From: Caldimicrobium thiodismutans
GTDB lineage: Bacteria > Desulfobacterota > Thermodesulfobacteria > Thermodesulfobacteriales > Thermodesulfobacteriaceae
Length of the DNA stretch: 5,261 bases
Assembly: GCA_002877875.1 (NCBI GenBank)
Contig: PNIE01000065.1
Coordinates: 1-5,261 of the forward strand
Reading direction: 5' to 3'
Below the pieces are notes generated by a model, which searched no databases, was not told the DNA's origin, and saw nothing but the letters and a program-made list of their open reading frames with translations. Positions 4,377 to 5,261 of the stretch are shown piece by piece. The first letter of the stretch is position 1. Every line of letters begins with the position of its first letter. A program made the translations under genes and the position numbers.

Positions 4377-5261
4377 GCCTTTAGGATAAGAGCCAAGCCA
4401 AACAACTTGAATACAGTATTTTTGCATCTCCTCAAGACAATCTGCCACAACTGGATCTTTGATATGGCCTTCGCAATCTAAGAAAAAAATGTATTTCCAG
4501 GGCTCATTTTTCGAAGGCCTGCTTTCAATCTTAGTAAGGTTTATTTTTCTTTCGGCAAAGCATTTTAGAATCTCATAGAGAGCTCCTGGCTTATCAGCCA
4601 CACTGAAGATAAGAGATGTTTTGTCTTCCCCTGTAGGCGGTACTTCAATTTTCCCTATGATCCAAAATCTTGTTGAATTTCCCTTAATGTCTTCAATGTT
4701 TTTAGCAACAATCTGGAGGTGATAAAGTTTTGCTGCCATAAGGCTTGCAATAGCAGCTACACTTTCATCAACTGCAGCCCACTTGGCAGCAAGAGCAGTG
4801 GAAGATACTGCCTCAACAGGGACTGAAGGCAACCTTTTTCTTAGCCATTTTCTACATTGGGCAATAGCTTGGGGGTGAGATAGAATTTTTTTTATATCTT
4901 CAAGCTTTCCCGTAAGATTCATCAAATGGTGACTTATGGCTTCATAAATTTCTCCACAAACTTTAAGACCATATTCATAAATAGCATCCAAAGTTGTTGC
5001 CACTACTCCTTCAATGGAATTTTCTATGGGAACTACCCCAAAATGGGCTCTTTCTGAACTTACTTCTTCAAAGACATCAAGAATAGTTTCTACAGGAATA
5101 AATTGAGCAGATGTTCCAAAATAGTGTTGAGCAGCAATATGACTAAAGGTTGCCTCAGGACCAAGAAAGGCCACTCTAGGTTTTTCCTGTGAAGATCTAC
5201 AGGCCCTTATGATTTCTGAATAAATTAACTTTAAAGTTTCCTCAGGAAAGACCCCTTGATT
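4365..5261 (-). CDS. pheA: Bifunctional chorismate mutase/prephenate dehydratase, P-protein (5' partial)
   Basis: The protein converts chorismate to prephenate and then to phenylpyruvate, the last precursor of phenylalanine. The frame is open to the window edge, giving 298 visible residues; the GTG at 5174 is internal. Residues 1-28 (NQGVFPEETLKLIYSEIIRAC...) match the last helix of an AroQ chorismate mutase and the linker seen in fused P-proteins, so most of the roughly 60-70 N-terminal mutase residues are beyond the edge. Residues 30 to about 207 are the prephenate dehydratase domain (VAFLGPEATFS, VVPIENSIEGVV, and the catalytic TRF at 197-199). An ACT domain follows with GALY (226-229) and ESRP (246-249), the phenylalanine-binding motifs, so feedback inhibition by phenylalanine is expected. 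The dehydratase is near certain; the mutase domain is inferred from its tail. The FmdB-family gene follows 71 bases downstream. Confidence 0.93.
   Translation of the reverse strand, partial: NQGVFPEETLKLIYSEIIRACRSSQEKPRVAFLGPEATFSHIAAQHYFGTSAQFIPVETILDVFEEVSSERAHFGVVPIENSIEGVVATTLDAIYEYGLKVCGEIYEAISHHLMNLTGKLEDIKKILSHPQAIAQCRKWLRKRLPSVPVEAVSSTALAAKWAAVDESVAAIASLMAAKLYHLQIVAKNIEDIKGNSTRFWIIGKIEVPPTGEDKTSLIFSVADKPGALYEILKCFAERKINLTKIESRPSKNEPWKYIFFLDCEGHIKDPVVADCLEEMQKYCIQVVWLGSYPKGKQV

Noticed and set aside
5172..5174. GTG as the true start of a stand-alone prephenate dehydratase
   Set aside because: The frame stays open to the window edge and the upstream residues match the end of a chorismate mutase domain, so the gene is a truncated fusion.

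Overview
This window is an ordinary housekeeping segment from a bacterium with AT-rich DNA. It holds six protein-coding genes and one tRNA gene, and I see no mobile element, phage gene, CRISPR array or obvious accessory system. The proteins (bacterial-type Tgt, YajC, folate-dependent TrmFO, FmdB-type zinc ribbon, fused P-protein PheA) fit a Gram-negative-like lineage. The one tRNA is about two-thirds G+C with fully paired stems, far richer than its surroundings, which suggests a thermophile. A lineage such as Thermodesulfobacteriota or a relative is my inference, not something the sequence proves.

Left part, + strand (1-2415): a 5'-truncated class I/II PLP-dependent aminotransferase, then tgt (queuosine tRNA modification) after an 11-base gap, then yajC (Sec translocon accessory subunit), which starts inside the end of tgt behind a strong ribosome binding site. 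These three genes look like one transcription unit. The familiar tgt-yajC-secD-secF order stops here, because secD/secF do not follow yajC.

Middle (2428-3732, - strand): trmFO, encoding the methylenetetrahydrofolate-dependent enzyme that makes m5U54 in tRNA, converges on yajC with only 12 bases between stop codons. The track-style upstream Met is unlikely to be its start; the family start is at 3732. A plausible sigma70-type promoter (3782-3810) sits just before it. An imperfect hairpin (3814-3838) abuts that promoter.

Right part, - strand (3733-5261): going upstream, there is a 190-base non-coding stretch on either side of which lie trmFO and tRNA-Gly(CCC) (3923-3994). The tRNA has its own near-consensus promoter (4017-4044). 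Next come a small FmdB-family zinc-ribbon protein (4048-4293) and a 5'-truncated pheA (4365-5261), the bifunctional chorismate mutase/prephenate dehydratase of phenylalanine synthesis, with its ACT regulatory domain.

The local theme is tRNA biology (Tgt at position 34, TrmFO at position 54, a tRNA gene) beside amino-acid metabolism. The findings are modest: control signals around trmFO and the tRNA, start-site corrections, a substituted residue in the Tgt substrate pocket, and the missing secDF. None amounts to a new system.
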